Origin: Arenicellaceae bacterium
Lineage (GTDB): Bacteria; Pseudomonadota; Gammaproteobacteria; Arenicellales; Arenicellaceae
DNA: 64,000 nucleotides
NCBI GenBank assembly: GCA_029246505.1
Contig: JAQWNC010000009.1
Span: 1-64,000 of the forward strand
Reading direction: 5' to 3'
Part shown: piece by piece, positions 26,244 through 36,534 of the stretch
Layout: each line of letters begins with the position of its first letter
Numbering within the stretch: the first letter of the stretch is position 1
Position numbers and translations under genes: made by a program
The notes under the pieces: model-generated
What the model was told of the DNA's origin: nothing
What the model saw: the letters and a program-made list of their open reading frames with translations, nothing else
Database searches by the model: none

Positions 26244-26966
26244 TTAACGAACTGGAGGGGTACCAAACTGTATTGTGTGAGAGTTACCCATTACGCGCAT
26301 ATTATTGGTTGAAGAGTAGAACGCTTCCAGCAGTCGGGTTTCTCGCACACCACCAATAAGAGCAGGCACGAAGCTCATATCGGTAAGTATCTTAGTTACC
26401 CAATTTACTGCGGCTTCATCGCCGGCAACACTTACATGGTAGTTAAGCCCTAGCGTCTCGGAGAACTCCATAAACTCCGCGGGGATATGGTTTAAGGTTT
26501 TGGCAAAAAAAGCATTGGGCGCTATTTTTTTAAATTTCTCAGTGCTTGATTCCAGGCTAGGCGGAACAGATAAACCGGCTTCATTAATATCTCGCGGGTT
26601 GGTTGGGTCGATTACAATCTTTCCAGACAGATCGCCGAGCCCAGCTACTACTTCTTCCCCTACAGCCCATGGCACCGCTATTACCACTACGTCTGCACCG
26701 ACAACCGCTTCCGCTGGAGTTTTGGCTGAAGCATTTCCGCCAGTGGCTGCTACCAGAGCTTGCGTCGATTCTCTTGCAGGGTCGCGCGAACCGTAGACGA
26801 TAGTGTGCCCACGGTTACTCCAGTTTTTACCTAAGGCGCTACCCACTGCGCCGGTACCAATCATTGCAATTGTATCTGCGTAACTTATCTGGGTGAATGT
26901 GGCTGATAAAATAAGGGCTAACGTGCCTAAAAAACCTCGTGCATAGTAAGTAACCATCTTGCGCAT
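26244..26966 (-). CDS. NADP-binding F420-reductase-like oxidoreductase with a signal-like N-terminus
   Basis: A ~240-aa Rossmann-fold protein of the NADPH-dependent F420 reductase/NADP oxidoreductase family. MIGTGAVGSALGKNW is the dinucleotide-binding loop, VYGSRDP is the basic NADP-selecting strand end, and IVDPTNPRDI-type and FAKTLNHIP segments follow. Start chosen at ATG 26966, with GGAGAGA just upstream; the longer frame begins with TTG. Unusually, the first ~30 residues (RGFLGTLALILSATFTQISYAD) look like a Sec signal peptide with a cleavable A-x-A-like end. That would place an NADP enzyme in the periplasm or anchor it to the membrane. Cofactor F420 itself is not implied. Confidence 0.75.
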   Translation of the reverse strand: MRKMVTYYARGFLGTLALILSATFTQISYADTIAMIGTGAVGSALGKNWSNRGHTIVYGSRDPARESTQALVAATGGNASAKTPAEAVVGADVVVIAVPWAVGEEVVAGLGDLSGKIVIDPTNPRDINEAGLSVPPSLESSTEKFKKIAPNAFFAKTLNHIPAEFMEFSETLGLNYHVSVAGDEAAVNWVTKILTDMSFVPALIGGVRETRLLEAFYSSTNNMRVMGNSHTIQFGTPPVR

Positions 26967-27130
26967 TTCTCTCTCCAAGTTTGTTTTGTTGCGATTTTGA
27001 GGCTAGCTATATTACCCTGTGTAAGTGCGGCGAGTAAGCACGGGTTTTATACGATCATGTTTGTGGGGCTATACTCAATCGGCTGTAAGGTGCAATTTTC
27101 AATAAAACATAGAATGTGGGGAATCAAATC

Positions 27131-27514
27131 GTGGAAGAAATAGCAGCTGTAAATAGTGTGGCCGTCATAGTTGGCACAGTGGTTTCGTTTATTATTGGGT
27201 GGTTTTGGTATAGCCCAAAATGTTTTGGAACCAAGTGGGCGCAAGGTTCTGACGTTTCGCTGGAAAAAGCTGAAAAAATTCCAATGTTCCCTATGGCCAC
27301 GCAATTCATTAGCTCGTTTCTATTGGCACTAGTAATCGGTGTTACCACTAATGCAAATACCCTGACCACAGCAATATTAACGATTTTGGCTGCTGCCACA
27401 TTTGCTGTAAGTAATGGCGCCTGGACTAGAAAAAGTAGTTTTGCACTAGCCGTCGATTTCTTTTATATAGTCGTTTCTGGCGCGGTGATGATTGCCGCAC
27501 AGGGTATCCTATAG
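27131..27514 (+). CDS. DUF1761 family small membrane protein
   Basis: About 127 aa, four hydrophobic helices. SFIIGWFWYSPKCFGTKWAQ (residues ~15-35) and the final FFYIVVSGAVMIAAQG match the DUF1761 pattern; function unknown. The frame continues upstream, but no credible start codon was found there, so I place the start at GTG 27131, which gives the family's usual short N-terminus. It is a single gene, divergent from the oxidoreductase. Confidence 0.7.
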   Translation: MEEIAAVNSVAVIVGTVVSFIIGWFWYSPKCFGTKWAQGSDVSLEKAEKIPMFPMATQFISSFLLALVIGVTTNANTLTTAILTILAAATFAVSNGAWTRKSSFALAVDFFYIVVSGAVMIAAQGIL

Positions 27515-27648
27515 AACACCTGACTCGGTTTTCAAGTAAGCAAATGTATAGTTGCTCCGTATGGCGAAAGTGCAGCGCAACTAATTTTTTAACCTATTTT
27601 TATCTCCTTTTTTACTTCGGATTTATTACTCAGTAAATGACTCCGGCT

Positions 27649-27668
27649 CAAAAAGCCTTTAACAGGCT
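27649..27668 (-). terminator. Hairpin with T-run after the efflux gene
   Basis: On the minus strand AGCCT-GTTAA-AGGCT is followed by TTTTGAG. The stem begins inside the efflux gene's stop codon region. Short (5 bp) but well placed. Confidence 0.4.
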
Positions 27669-28852
27669 CAAAAACTTTCCTCTTTGTGGCGCTGGCTGTA
27701 ATACAGCAGAATTAAAGCCAGGCTCGACATCAACAAAAACCCACCAGTGAGAGGCATTACCGTCTTGTTGTAAAGTTGGCCAATGGTTGTGCCAATAATA
27801 ATCGACATCATGGAAGAAACCGAGCCAATCACGGCGGCAGCGATACCGGCTACATGCCCCATAGGTTCCATCGCCATCGCGTTTAAATTACCGAATACCA
27901 TCCCAAGGTTAAAAAATAAAATAAGCATATAGGTCATAAACATCCAAAGATGAATGTTGACGTAAAACTGAATGACCGTAAAAGCGATTGAGGTTAAAAC
28001 AATAGCCAAATATGCCCGGCTAGCAAGATGGTACATACCAAGTCGTTCAACAAGTCGAGAATTAAGCATAGATGCTGCACCCAGGGCTAAGGCCAGTGAC
28101 CCGAAGTACAGGCTAAACATTTTACCAGTTTCAAACTGCACCTGAAATATCTGCTGTGACGAATTCAGGTAGCCGATAAAACTACCAAAACTAAGCCCGG
28201 TGGCAAGCGTTATGCTGATAGTGACTCTATTGCTTACTACTTCTTTGAAGCCAGCGATAAACCCGTCAACGGTGAATGGAATGCGCTGCTCTTTAGGTAG
28301 GGTTTCAGGTAATCGAATATTTATCCAGACCATAATAAGTAGTGCATAAAACAGGTATACGGCAAAGATGCCGCGCCAAGGTGATACAAACAATACGGCT
28401 TGCCCTAGGATCGGCGCGAAAGCAGGGACCAAAACAAAGATCATCATAACCAGCGACATGATTTTGGCCATGCCACGGCCCTCGAATTTATCGCGCACCA
28501 GCGAGACGGAAGAAACGTACGGCCCTGCGCAACCCAAACCTTGAATAACTCGGCCTATTAATAAGGTAGTTATATTGCTACTAAAGAAGCAAACAATAGT
28601 GCCGAATAGGTATACCACCAGCCCGCTATACAACACCGGTTTGCGCCCCAAGGCATCAGATAGTGGTCCACATATTAGCTGCCCAAGTGCCAGGCCTAGA
28701 AACAACATACTGATAACCAGTTGTGTTTGGTTGGCGTTTATTATTCCCAGTTCCTGAGTAATTAAGCCCAATGCTGGTAATAACGCATCAATCGATAACG
28801 CAACAATCGCCATTAGCGTTGCAACAAATATTGAAAATTCTCTGGAGAACAT
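27668..28852 (-). CDS. Bcr/CflA-family multidrug efflux MFS transporter
   Basis: A drug/proton antiporter with 12 predicted helices (Bcr/CflA, MFS DHA1). LATLMAIVALSIDALLPALG-type N-terminus, GQLICGPLSDALGRKPVL (motif A, residues ~60-80 of the longer frame) and RVIQGLGCAGPYVSSVSLVRD (motif B/C region) are diagnostic. I start at ATG 28852 (MFSREFSIF), the usual beginning for the family; the open frame extends nine codons further to a TTG. Likely exports small hydrophobic or peptide-like compounds. A single gene with a hairpin terminator downstream. Confidence 0.88.
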   Translation of the reverse strand: MFSREFSIFVATLMAIVALSIDALLPALGLITQELGIINANQTQLVISMLFLGLALGQLICGPLSDALGRKPVLYSGLVVYLFGTIVCFFSSNITTLLIGRVIQGLGCAGPYVSSVSLVRDKFEGRGMAKIMSLVMMIFVLVPAFAPILGQAVLFVSPWRGIFAVYLFYALLIMVWINIRLPETLPKEQRIPFTVDGFIAGFKEVVSNRVTISITLATGLSFGSFIGYLNSSQQIFQVQFETGKMFSLYFGSLALALGAASMLNSRLVERLGMYHLASRAYLAIVLTSIAFTVIQFYVNIHLWMFMTYMLILFFNLGMVFGNLNAMAMEPMGHVAGIAAAVIGSVSSMMSIIIGTTIGQLYNKTVMPLTGGFLLMSSLALILLYYSQRHKEESF

Positions 28853-29010
28853 GCGGCGTGGATAATTGGCGGTGGGCAAGTATTGGGTATTATGGCCAAT
28901 ACTGCGTAAAAATGCTGAAGATTTTCTGAGTGATTATCTAAAGATTACTTGTTAGATCCCCATCAAATAGGGAGGCGGACGAGCGTATTAAGCTGTTGCC
29001 TGAAAGCTAG

Positions 29011-29406
29011 CTAGCAGCGTCGCTGGAATACGTTTCCATTGTCCCATGAATCCAGTGGATTGGCTTCGCGTATTTTAAAGCAATACATTTTATCGCTAAT
29101 TAAAAATCTCTCCTGTCTTCTGCCGCCTAGCAGTTTTTCTGATTCGACTCGCATTGCCTCTGGTTCGACAAAATTAGGTTCTGGGTCTGAGGCGAATAGA
29201 TCGCCCAAGTTGATAAGGCTTCTGCGTTTAGCCGTGACAACATTTTCTTCTAAAGGTGCGCGTTCTGGTTCTTCAACTTCTTCGATGTTGCTCTGAACAT
29301 TAACAACATAGGCGTCCGCCTCTTCGACCTGCGATTGCGCTGAGAAAGAGATAGATGTTAGAAAAAATATTGCGCTGAGTATGAAGAATACCGGTTTGGT
29401 GACCAC
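29011..29406 (-). CDS. Hypothetical secreted protein
   Basis: A 131-aa protein starting at GTG 29406, with a hydrophobic signal (FFILSAIFFLTSISFSAQSQ). The mature part is acidic at first (EEVEEPERAPLEE), then basic, and ends with KMYCFKIREANPLDSWDNGNVFQRRC: two cysteines that could form a disulfide. I recognise no family. It stands alone between the efflux gene and fumarase. The 29407-29640 gap holds no recognisable feature beyond likely divergent promoters. Confidence 0.6.
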   Translation of the reverse strand: MVTKPVFFILSAIFFLTSISFSAQSQVEEADAYVVNVQSNIEEVEEPERAPLEENVVTAKRRSLINLGDLFASDPEPNFVEPEAMRVESEKLLGGRRQERFLISDKMYCFKIREANPLDSWDNGNVFQRRC

Positions 29407-29640
29407 AGGTAAATTTGAGGTTTAGGGTTACGCCAATAATTAGGAACACCAGTTATTGGGTTAGGGTAGGTACTCTTTTGTGACCGCACAATCTGATTAA
29501 TATTAAATTAACTCCATTGAGTAGCCGCCTAATTCCTTTTAGTTTTCATTGTATTTGTAGAGCTACCGATTCCCACTAATAGGTTAATAGCGCTAGAATA
29601 GCCAACCCTATATCGGGACTGTATATATCCGGAATTCATA

Positions 29641-31155
29641 ATGACCACAATCAAACAAGCCGACCTTATCGATAGCGTCTTCGACGCTTTGCAATTTATT
29701 TCGTATTACCACCCCAAGGACTTTGTGGATGCGATGCACGATGCGTATAAGCGGGAGGAGTCGCAGGCGGCCAAAGATGCAATTGCCCAGATTCTGATTA
29801 ACTCTCGTATGTGTGCTGAAGGGCATCGGCCAATTTGTCAGGATACCGGCATTGTTACGGTGTTTGTTCGGGTCGGCATGTATGTGCAGTGGGACGCCGA
29901 GATGAACGTTACCGATATGGTTAACGAGGGTGTGCGGCGAGCGTATTTGCATCCAGATAACGTACTTCGTGGATCTATTTTGGCTGACCCTGCCGGTGCG
30001 CGAATAAACACCAAAGACAATACGCCAGCGGTTATTCATTACGAAATAGTTGAGGGCGACACGGTTGAGGTTGATATAGCCGCCAAAGGTGGTGGCTCTG
30101 AGAACAAAGCCAAATTGGCGATGTTGAACCCCAACGACGATATTGTGAAGTGGGTGCTTAAAACGGTACCCACAATGGGTGCGGGTTGGTGCCCGCCAGG
30201 TATGCTGGGTATAGGAATTGGCGGTACTGCAGAAAAAGCGGTGGTAATGGCCAAAGAAGTATTAATGGATGCAATAGATATTCAAGAGCTGATTGCGCGT
30301 GGCCCAGCCAATCGGGCGGAAGAACTGCGTATTGAGCTTTATGAAAAGGTAAATAACCTTGGTATTGGCGCACAGGGTTTGGGCGGTTTGACGACCGTGC
30401 TGGATGTGAAGATTAAAGATTACCCAACCCATGCTGCAAGTAAGCCAATCGCAATTATTCCAAACTGTGCTGCCACGCGGCATGCTCATTTTGAGTTGGA
30501 TGGTTCGGGGCCTTCTTTGCAAACCCTACCGAAGTTAGAAGACTGGCCAGAGATTACCTGGGAAGTGGGACCGACCGCCAAACGCGTGAACCTCGATTCG
30601 ATAACGCCTGAAGAAGTGCAAACCTGGACGCCGGGGCAAACTATTTTACTGTCTGGTAAATTGCTTACTGGTCGCGATGCTGCACATAAAAGAATTCAAT
30701 CTTTGCTGGAAGCAGGCGAGCCAATGCCAAATGGAATCGATTTTAAGAATCGGTTTATATATTACGTTGGGCCAGTAGCCGCGGTGCGTGATGAGGCCGT
30801 TGGGCCAGCCGGGCCAACCACTGCAACCCGAATGGATAAGTTTACTGAGATGATGCTGGGTGACATGGGTTTGCTTGGCATGGTGGGCAAGGCAGAGCGT
30901 GGGCCGGGCACTATCGAACAGATTAAAAAGCACAAGGCGGTCTACTTAATGGCGGTAGGTGGTGCTGCGTATTTAGTTAGCAAAGCGATTACCAAGTCTA
31001 CCGTGGTCGCGTTTGCAGAGCTGGGTATGGAAGCAATTCACGAGTTTGAAGTGAAAGACATGCCGGTTACCGTTGCCGTTGATACTACCGGTGAGTCGGT
31101 GCACACCACCGGGCCTGCAGAGTGGAAAGAAATTATTTTTAAGAAGCGGGCCTAG
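29641..31155 (+). CDS. fumA: Class I (iron-sulfur) fumarate hydratase
   Basis: A 504-aa class I fumarase: reversible hydration of fumarate to malate in the TCA cycle, using an oxygen-labile 4Fe-4S cluster. RPICQDTGIVTVF (Cys66) provides one cluster ligand; NCAATRHAHFELDGSGPS and PTMGAGWCPPGMLGIGIGG follow in the alpha domain. The C-terminal beta domain has GKLLTGRDAAHKRI and GPAGPTTATRMDKF. The length is that of the fused alpha+beta form. Pirin follows after 23 bp, probably co-transcribed. No class II fumC is seen in the window. Confidence 0.93.
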   Translation: MTTIKQADLIDSVFDALQFISYYHPKDFVDAMHDAYKREESQAAKDAIAQILINSRMCAEGHRPICQDTGIVTVFVRVGMYVQWDAEMNVTDMVNEGVRRAYLHPDNVLRGSILADPAGARINTKDNTPAVIHYEIVEGDTVEVDIAAKGGGSENKAKLAMLNPNDDIVKWVLKTVPTMGAGWCPPGMLGIGIGGTAEKAVVMAKEVLMDAIDIQELIARGPANRAEELRIELYEKVNNLGIGAQGLGGLTTVLDVKIKDYPTHAASKPIAIIPNCAATRHAHFELDGSGPSLQTLPKLEDWPEITWEVGPTAKRVNLDSITPEEVQTWTPGQTILLSGKLLTGRDAAHKRIQSLLEAGEPMPNGIDFKNRFIYYVGPVAAVRDEAVGPAGPTTATRMDKFTEMMLGDMGLLGMVGKAERGPGTIEQIKKHKAVYLMAVGGAAYLVSKAITKSTVVAFAELGMEAIHEFEVKDMPVTVAVDTTGESVHTTGPAEWKEIIFKKRA

Positions 31156-31178
31156 TACGCTTGGCACGGAGAATATAA

Positions 31179-32072
31179 ATGAGCGATTCCAACGTAATCG
31201 AGCTGATTATTGAGCCGGGTGAGAAAGATCTTGGTGAATTTACGGTACGCCGTGCTTTGCCATCAATTAAGCGAAGAATGGTTGGGCCGTGGTTGTTTTT
31301 TGATCATATGGGGCCAGCGGTATTTGCGCCGGGTCAGGGTGTTAGTGTGCGGCCGCATCCGCATATTAATCTGGCTACCGTGACGTATTTGTTTGACGGT
31401 GAGATTTTGCATCGGGATTCACTGGGCAGTGTGCAGACGATTCGGCCGGGTGACCTAAACTTGATGGTCGCTGGCAAAGGCATTGTTCACTCAGAACGTG
31501 AGCGGCCAGAAGTGACGGCGGTAGAGCACGGTCTGCATGGTTTACAGCTGTGGTTAGCCTTGCCAGAGAAAGATGAAGAGGTAGAGCCTGCTTTTTATCA
31601 CTACCCGAGTGATGTATTACCTGCGATTGACGTTAAGGGTGTTTCGGTGCGAGTAATGATTGGGGCTGCATATGGGCAAACATCGCCTACTAAAACGTAC
31701 GCGGACACTTTGTATGTTGAAGCGGATTTAAAAAAGGGCCAGACATTGGTGCTACCCGAAGCTGACGAACGAGCGTTGTATCTAGTGGGTGGACAGGTTG
31801 AGGCGCAAGCGGTCGGTGGGGGCGGTGAAACTACTCAATTGGAAAAATTCAATTTAGCGGTACTTAAAGAGAACGCTGACGTTCAAATTACTGCACTCGA
31901 AGATAGTCGACTGGCGTTGATCGGTGGCGAAAATGTTGGGCCACGCCATTTATTCTGGAACTTTGCCTCCAGTAGCAAAGAGCGAATGGAACAAGCAGGG
32001 CAGGATTGGAAAGACGGAAAGTTCCCTAAAGTTCCTGGAGACGAAGAGGAATTTATACCGCTGCCAGAATAG
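31179..32072 (+). CDS. Pirin-family protein
   Basis: A 297-aa bicupin of the pirin family. The iron-binding histidines are in RPHPHINLATVTYLF (residues ~50-65), and HRDSLGSVQTIRPGDLNLMVAGKGIVHSER carries the remaining His/Glu ligands. Some pirins act as quercetin dioxygenases and others bind central metabolic enzymes; which applies here cannot be told. Good GGAG site. The overlap with fumarase transcription suggests a shared promoter. Confidence 0.9.
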   Translation: MSDSNVIELIIEPGEKDLGEFTVRRALPSIKRRMVGPWLFFDHMGPAVFAPGQGVSVRPHPHINLATVTYLFDGEILHRDSLGSVQTIRPGDLNLMVAGKGIVHSERERPEVTAVEHGLHGLQLWLALPEKDEEVEPAFYHYPSDVLPAIDVKGVSVRVMIGAAYGQTSPTKTYADTLYVEADLKKGQTLVLPEADERALYLVGGQVEAQAVGGGGETTQLEKFNLAVLKENADVQITALEDSRLALIGGENVGPRHLFWNFASSSKERMEQAGQDWKDGKFPKVPGDEEEFIPLPE

Positions 32073-32219
32073 AGACCTTCGCACGATTATTATTTTGTCC
32101 TCTGCCCGCGTTAAAAGCGTACCCAATCAGTCCAATTATGTAATATAAACTCCCTCTTTCCGTTCATTTTTGCCTTGTCAGAGAACAAAATCTTTGCTCC
32201 TGCGAAGGCCTCTAAGGCG

Positions 32220-33599
32220 CTAATCTAAAACAGCCAGCATCTCTTCAACAGTGAGGAACTTTTCTCGTGGCTTGTCGCCTTTGGCACGTGCAACTTCGGC
32301 ATCGGATATTTTTGTCCAGTCGGCAAAGTCTATGGGGCGTTTGCCCTCGCGGACTAACTGCTTTCTTAGTGCATCACTGCTACGGTTTGGTGCAGCATTC
32401 AAAGTTTCAACATCTTCTACTATCTTGGTGATTGTTTCTTTACTGTCGACCTTGTTGGTACCGATAACGCCACTCGGGCCACGTTTGATCCAGCCGCTGG
32501 TGTAGAGGCCGGTCTGCACTTCGTTGTCGACGATCACACGGCCTTCCACATTGGGTATACCCCCCCATTTCTCATCAAAGGGAATACCTTCAATTGGTCT
32601 GCCTCGATAGCCGATGCAGCTAAACACCAATCCGCATGGGATGGTTACGGTTTCGTCAATCGAGTTAGCTTTGCGCGAGCCAGCGGGGCCACTTAAACGA
32701 TTTGTTTGCAGGGTGATTTTTGCTACTTTGCCACTGCCTTCGCCATCGTCTTCAATAGAGATCGGGCTACGCAGGAAAAGGAATTTTATGTGGTGCTCGG
32801 CATTAGTTGGCTGATCAGCATAACCCTCAAATACCGGCATAAATTTACGGGCGTGGCCGTGGTCTTTGAATTCCAGTTCTTCAAGGTCTTCGGCGTCGAG
32901 GGCCATGGCATCATCGTTGATATGGAAAGCAGTATTTTCCAGGTGGTCAAATTCACGAATCTCTGGTGAAGTGAAGCTGGCCTGTACCGGGCCACGACGA
33001 CCCGCGATGTAAACTGTTTTTACATTACTGGCGGCCAGTTTGTCGATGATGGGCGTTGCCATATCGGTTTTAGCCAGTTCCTCGGGGGTATGCGCAAGAA
33101 TGCGCGCAATATCCAATGCAACGTTACCGTTACCGACGACTACGGCGGTGTCGCTAGAGAGATCAAAGTCCTTAAGTTCAATCGCCGGGTGTGCGTTATA
33201 CCAGTTAATAAACTGCTCAGCGCTATAGCTGCCTTCCAGTTCTTCGCCAGGAATACCTAGTCTTCGAGGTTTCTGTGCTCCAGTGGAGATGAGTATGGCA
33301 TCGTAATACTCACGCAGCGTATCAACACTGACGTCGGCACCCAATCTGGTATTACCGAAATAATTGAAGTGTTCTTCGTCACCAGTTTTATCAAAGCGGT
33401 TGATAACTGTACGCATTTTGGGGTGGTCGGGTGCTACGCCGTGGCGAACTAAACCATAGGGGCAGGGGAGAGATTCAAACAGGTCGACTTCGCAATGAAT
33501 GTCGTTTCGTAACAGAAGTTCTGCTGCGTAAAATCCTGCTGGCCCCGCTCCTACAACGGCAACTCTAAGCGGTAAATCGGACGAACCTAGCTTCGCCAT
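32220..33599 (-). CDS. Ferredoxin/adrenodoxin-type NADP+ reductase (FprA-like)
   Basis: A 459-aa FAD- and NADP-binding reductase of the adrenodoxin reductase/FprA type. VAVVGAGPAGFYAAELLL is the FAD site (residues ~13-30), VVGNGNVALDIARIL the NADP site (~150), and GWIKRGPSGVIGTNK the conserved C-terminal FAD loop. It moves electrons between NADPH and ferredoxin. It lies ~95 bp downstream of gcvP on the same strand but has its own ribosome site (AGGATTTC); it may be a separate unit. It converges with pirin across a 147-bp gap in which I see no clear terminator. Confidence 0.9.
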   Translation of the reverse strand: MAKLGSSDLPLRVAVVGAGPAGFYAAELLLRNDIHCEVDLFESLPCPYGLVRHGVAPDHPKMRTVINRFDKTGDEEHFNYFGNTRLGADVSVDTLREYYDAILISTGAQKPRRLGIPGEELEGSYSAEQFINWYNAHPAIELKDFDLSSDTAVVVGNGNVALDIARILAHTPEELAKTDMATPIIDKLAASNVKTVYIAGRRGPVQASFTSPEIREFDHLENTAFHINDDAMALDAEDLEELEFKDHGHARKFMPVFEGYADQPTNAEHHIKFLFLRSPISIEDDGEGSGKVAKITLQTNRLSGPAGSRKANSIDETVTIPCGLVFSCIGYRGRPIEGIPFDEKWGGIPNVEGRVIVDNEVQTGLYTSGWIKRGPSGVIGTNKVDSKETITKIVEDVETLNAAPNRSSDALRKQLVREGKRPIDFADWTKISDAEVARAKGDKPREKFLTVEEMLAVLD

Positions 33600-33694
33600 A
33601 AGTAGAAATCCTAAAATATTTTAGTTATTGTGTGACCAATTCTAGCGGGGAAATCTCAAGATTACGATAGCCTTTTTGCAAAAAGTGCGTACAG

Positions 33695-36532
33695 CTAATC
33701 TTTTAAGTAGTCCGTTAGTGGTGGGCAACTGCAAACAAGATTTCTATCGCCATATACATTATCGACCCGGCCAATCGGTGGCCAGTACTTATCTACCGGA
33801 TTAGCCTGTTCGTCCGGACTAAGTGCCTGGCGAATAGAATATGGGCGATCCCATTCCATAACGCTTTCCAACGTATGGGGCGCGTTAGATAAGGGGTTAT
33901 TGTCTTCGGGCAGTTCACCACGTTTAATTGCTAGGTATTCATCGTGGATAATTAACATTGCTCGGCAAAAGCGTTCAATTTCTTCCAGCGATTCGCTTTC
34001 GGTGGGCTCTACCATGAGTGTGCCCGGTACCGGGAAAGACATAGTGGGTGCATGAAAGCCAAAATCGATTAGGCGTTTGGCAATGTCGTCAACGGCTACA
34101 TTGCCATCGGCTTTCATGGGGCGAGTGTCAATAATACATTCGTGGGCGACTAAACCGTTATTGCCGATATACAGCACGGGGTAGACGTTTTTAAGGCGGT
34201 GCGCAATATAGTTGGCATTTAATATTGCGACCTGAGTTGCTTTTTTTAAACCTTCGGCACCCATCATGCGGATGTACATCCAGGATATTGGCAGGATGCT
34301 GGCACTACCAAATGGTGCGCCGCTAATGGTTGCACCAATACGTTCTTTGTTCAGGGCATCTTGCGGTAAGTAGCGCGCCAGATGCTCTGCAACTGCGATT
34401 GGACCCACACCGGGGCCACCGCCACCGTGCGGAATACAAAATGTTTTGTGTAAATTTAAATGCGATACGTCGCCACCAAAATGTCCGGGTTTGGCTATCC
34501 CAACCATTGCGTTTAGATTTGCACCATCGATGTAGACTTGCCCACCGGCGTCGTGAACCTTGCCACATACTTGCGACACATGGTCTTCGAATACTCCGTG
34601 AGTCGAAGGGTAGGTAATCATGATGGCGGCAATACCGTCTTGATGCTCTGCGATGCATCGATCAAGGTCGCCCAGATCCACATTACCGGCGTCATCGCAG
34701 GCGACTACCATAACTTGCATATCCACCATTTGTGCGCTGGCCGGATTGGTTCCATGCGCCGATTGCGGAATCAAACAAATGTTTCGTTGTGTATCGCCAT
34801 TGGCAATATGGTATTGACGTATCGCCAGTAGGCCCGCGTACTCGCCTTGCGAGCCCGCATTGGGTTGTAGCGATACCGCTGCGTAACCCGTGCAAACACA
34901 CAGCATTTCTTCAAGCTGTCGAATCATTTCGCGATAGCCTTGCCACTGTTCGGGTGGTGCGAAAGGATGAATGCTGTTTATTTCTGGCCAGCTCACTGGC
35001 ATCATTTCTACCGCTGCATTGAGCTTCATGGTGCAAGAGCCGAGCGGGATCATCGATTGATCTAAGGCAATATCTTTATTCGATAAGCGCTTTAAGTAGC
35101 GCATCATTTCAGTTTCGCTGCGGTATTGGTGAAATACCTGCTGACTCAAAAAGGTGTCGGTTCTTAACAGCGAGTTGTCTATGCTGATGCCGTCAGTGCT
35201 GTTGTTGCTATCACTTGTAAGTTCAAGACCCAATGCGGTAGCTAATTGTTCGAGATCATCTGCAGACGTGGTTTCGTCCAGACTGATGGATAACTGATCG
35301 TCATTTAATTTACGCAGGTTAAAACCGGCAGCGACGGCGGCCTTTAACAGGGGATCAGTATTTTTGCCGCTGTTAAAACTCACGGTATCGAAGTGTTGTT
35401 CACCAGCTATTACATAGTTCCCATCGCTGAGCGCTTTTTTAATTTGTTCCAGCTTGGCTTGGACACTGAGGGCAATTGCCTTTAAACCATCTGGCCCGTG
35501 ATACACGGCATACAAGGTGGCCATAATGGCAAGCAAAGCTTGTGCGGTACATATGTTTGAAGTCGCCTTTTCGCGGCGTATATGTTGCTCGCGGGTTTGT
35601 AAGGCAAGCCGGTAGGCGGGATTCCCTGCCGAGTCAATAGATTCACCCACCAAACGACCGGGCATGGTGCGTTTTAATTTGTCCTTAATCGCAAAAAAGC
35701 CAGCGTGTGGGCCGCCAAAACCGAGAGGGACGCCAAACCGTTGTGAGTTTCCGACGACCACATCGGCACCAAGTTCGGCAGGCGACTTTAATAAGGTCAG
35801 CGCAAGTAGATCGCTGGCGACGATTGCGATTACACTGTTCTCATGTGCACTATTGAACAGTTGAGAGCAGTCAAGAATGCGTCCGTCAGTAGTCGGGTAT
35901 TGCACAATCAGTCCAAATACCTCATCCCAATCCAGTTTGCTTTGGTCATTTTCGCTTTCATCAAAGTAAGCTAGCTTGATGCCAATAGGTTCCGCACGTG
36001 TGATTAATAATTCGATCGTTTGTGGGTGGCATAATGTAGAAACCAAAAGTGTCGATTTACGACCTTTTGCCTGGTGGTGAGCGAGGGTCATCGCTTCGGC
36101 TGCTGCTGTTGCTTCATCTAAAAGAGATGCATTGGCAATGTCCATGCCGGTTAGCTCGGTGACCATGGTTTGGTAGTAGAAGAGTACTTCTAATCGGCCT
36201 TGTGAAATCTCCGGTTGATACGGCGTATATGCGGTATACCAGGCTGGGTTTTCAAACACATTGCGTTGGATAACAGCAGGTACCAGAGTATTGGAATAAC
36301 CCTGTCCAATTAAACTTTTTAATACAAGATTCTGGTTGGCAAGAGCTTTTAACTCCGCTAGTGCCTGATGCTCGGTGGCGGCCGGGGCAAGTGCTAATTC
36401 TGAGTCATCCAAAATACTTTTGGGCACCACTGCCTGGGTTATATCTTCAAGGCTTTTATAGCCCAACGCATCAAGCATGGTTTGAAGGTCAGATTCGCGC
36501 GGGCCGAGATGTCTTTCGCTAAAAGCACTCAT
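33695..36532 (-). CDS. gcvP: Glycine dehydrogenase (decarboxylating), P-protein
   Basis: The 945-aa PLP-dependent P-protein of the glycine cleavage system, single-chain form. It decarboxylates glycine and transfers aminomethyl to lipoyl-GcvH. [12 protein letters not shown] is the typical N-terminus. The PLP lysine lies in [17 protein letters not shown] (residues ~690-710), and [19 protein letters not shown] and [12 protein letters not shown] are conserved. It starts two bases after gcvT, a tightly coupled pair. No gcvH lies between or near them in this window, so the H-protein gene must be elsewhere. Confidence 0.97.
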   Translation of the reverse strand: MSAFSERHLGPRESDLQTMLDALGYKSLEDITQAVVPKSILDDSELALAPAATEHQALAELKALANQNLVLKSLIGQGYSNTLVPAVIQRNVFENPAWYTAYTPYQPEISQGRLEVLFYYQTMVTELTGMDIANASLLDEATAAAEAMTLAHHQAKGRKSTLLVSTLCHPQTIELLITRAEPIGIKLAYFDESENDQSKLDWDEVFGLIVQYPTTDGRILDCSQLFNSAHENSVIAIVASDLLALTLLKSPAELGADVVVGNSQRFGVPLGFGGPHAGFFAIKDKLKRTMPGRLVGESIDSAGNPAYRLALQTREQHIRREKATSNICTAQALLAIMATLYAVYHGPDGLKAIALSVQAKLEQIKKALSDGNYVIAGEQHFDTVSFNSGKNTDPLLKAAVAAGFNLRKLNDDQLSISLDETTSADDLEQLATALGLELTSDSNNSTDGISIDNSLLRTDTFLSQQVFHQYRSETEMMRYLKRLSNKDIALDQSMIPLGSCTMKLNAAVEMMPVSWPEINSIHPFAPPEQWQGYREMIRQLEEMLCVCTGYAAVSLQPNAGSQGEYAGLLAIRQYHIANGDTQRNICLIPQSAHGTNPASAQMVDMQVMVVACDDAGNVDLGDLDRCIAEHQDGIAAIMITYPSTHGVFEDHVSQVCGKVHDAGGQVYIDGANLNAMVGIAKPGHFGGDVSHLNLHKTFCIPHGGGGPGVGPIAVAEHLARYLPQDALNKERIGATISGAPFGSASILPISWMYIRMMGAEGLKKATQVAILNANYIAHRLKNVYPVLYIGNNGLVAHECIIDTRPMKADGNVAVDDIAKRLIDFGFHAPTMSFPVPGTLMVEPTESESLEEIERFCRAMLIIHDEYLAIKRGELPEDNNPLSNAPHTLESVMEWDRPYSIRQALSPDEQANPVDKYWPPIGRVDNVYGDRNLVCSCPPLTDYLKD

Positions 36533-36534
36533 GA

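Noticed and set aside
26244-26966. Cofactor F420 metabolism
   Set aside because: The family name comes from archaeal relatives; no F420 biosynthesis gene is in the window and most bacterial members are generic NADP oxidoreductases.
34323-34658. 111-codon frame overlapping gcvP
   Set aside because: It lies entirely within the gcvP catalytic region, including the PLP-lysine motif, in another frame; the composition is Arg/Trp/Cys-rich as expected for a shadow frame.
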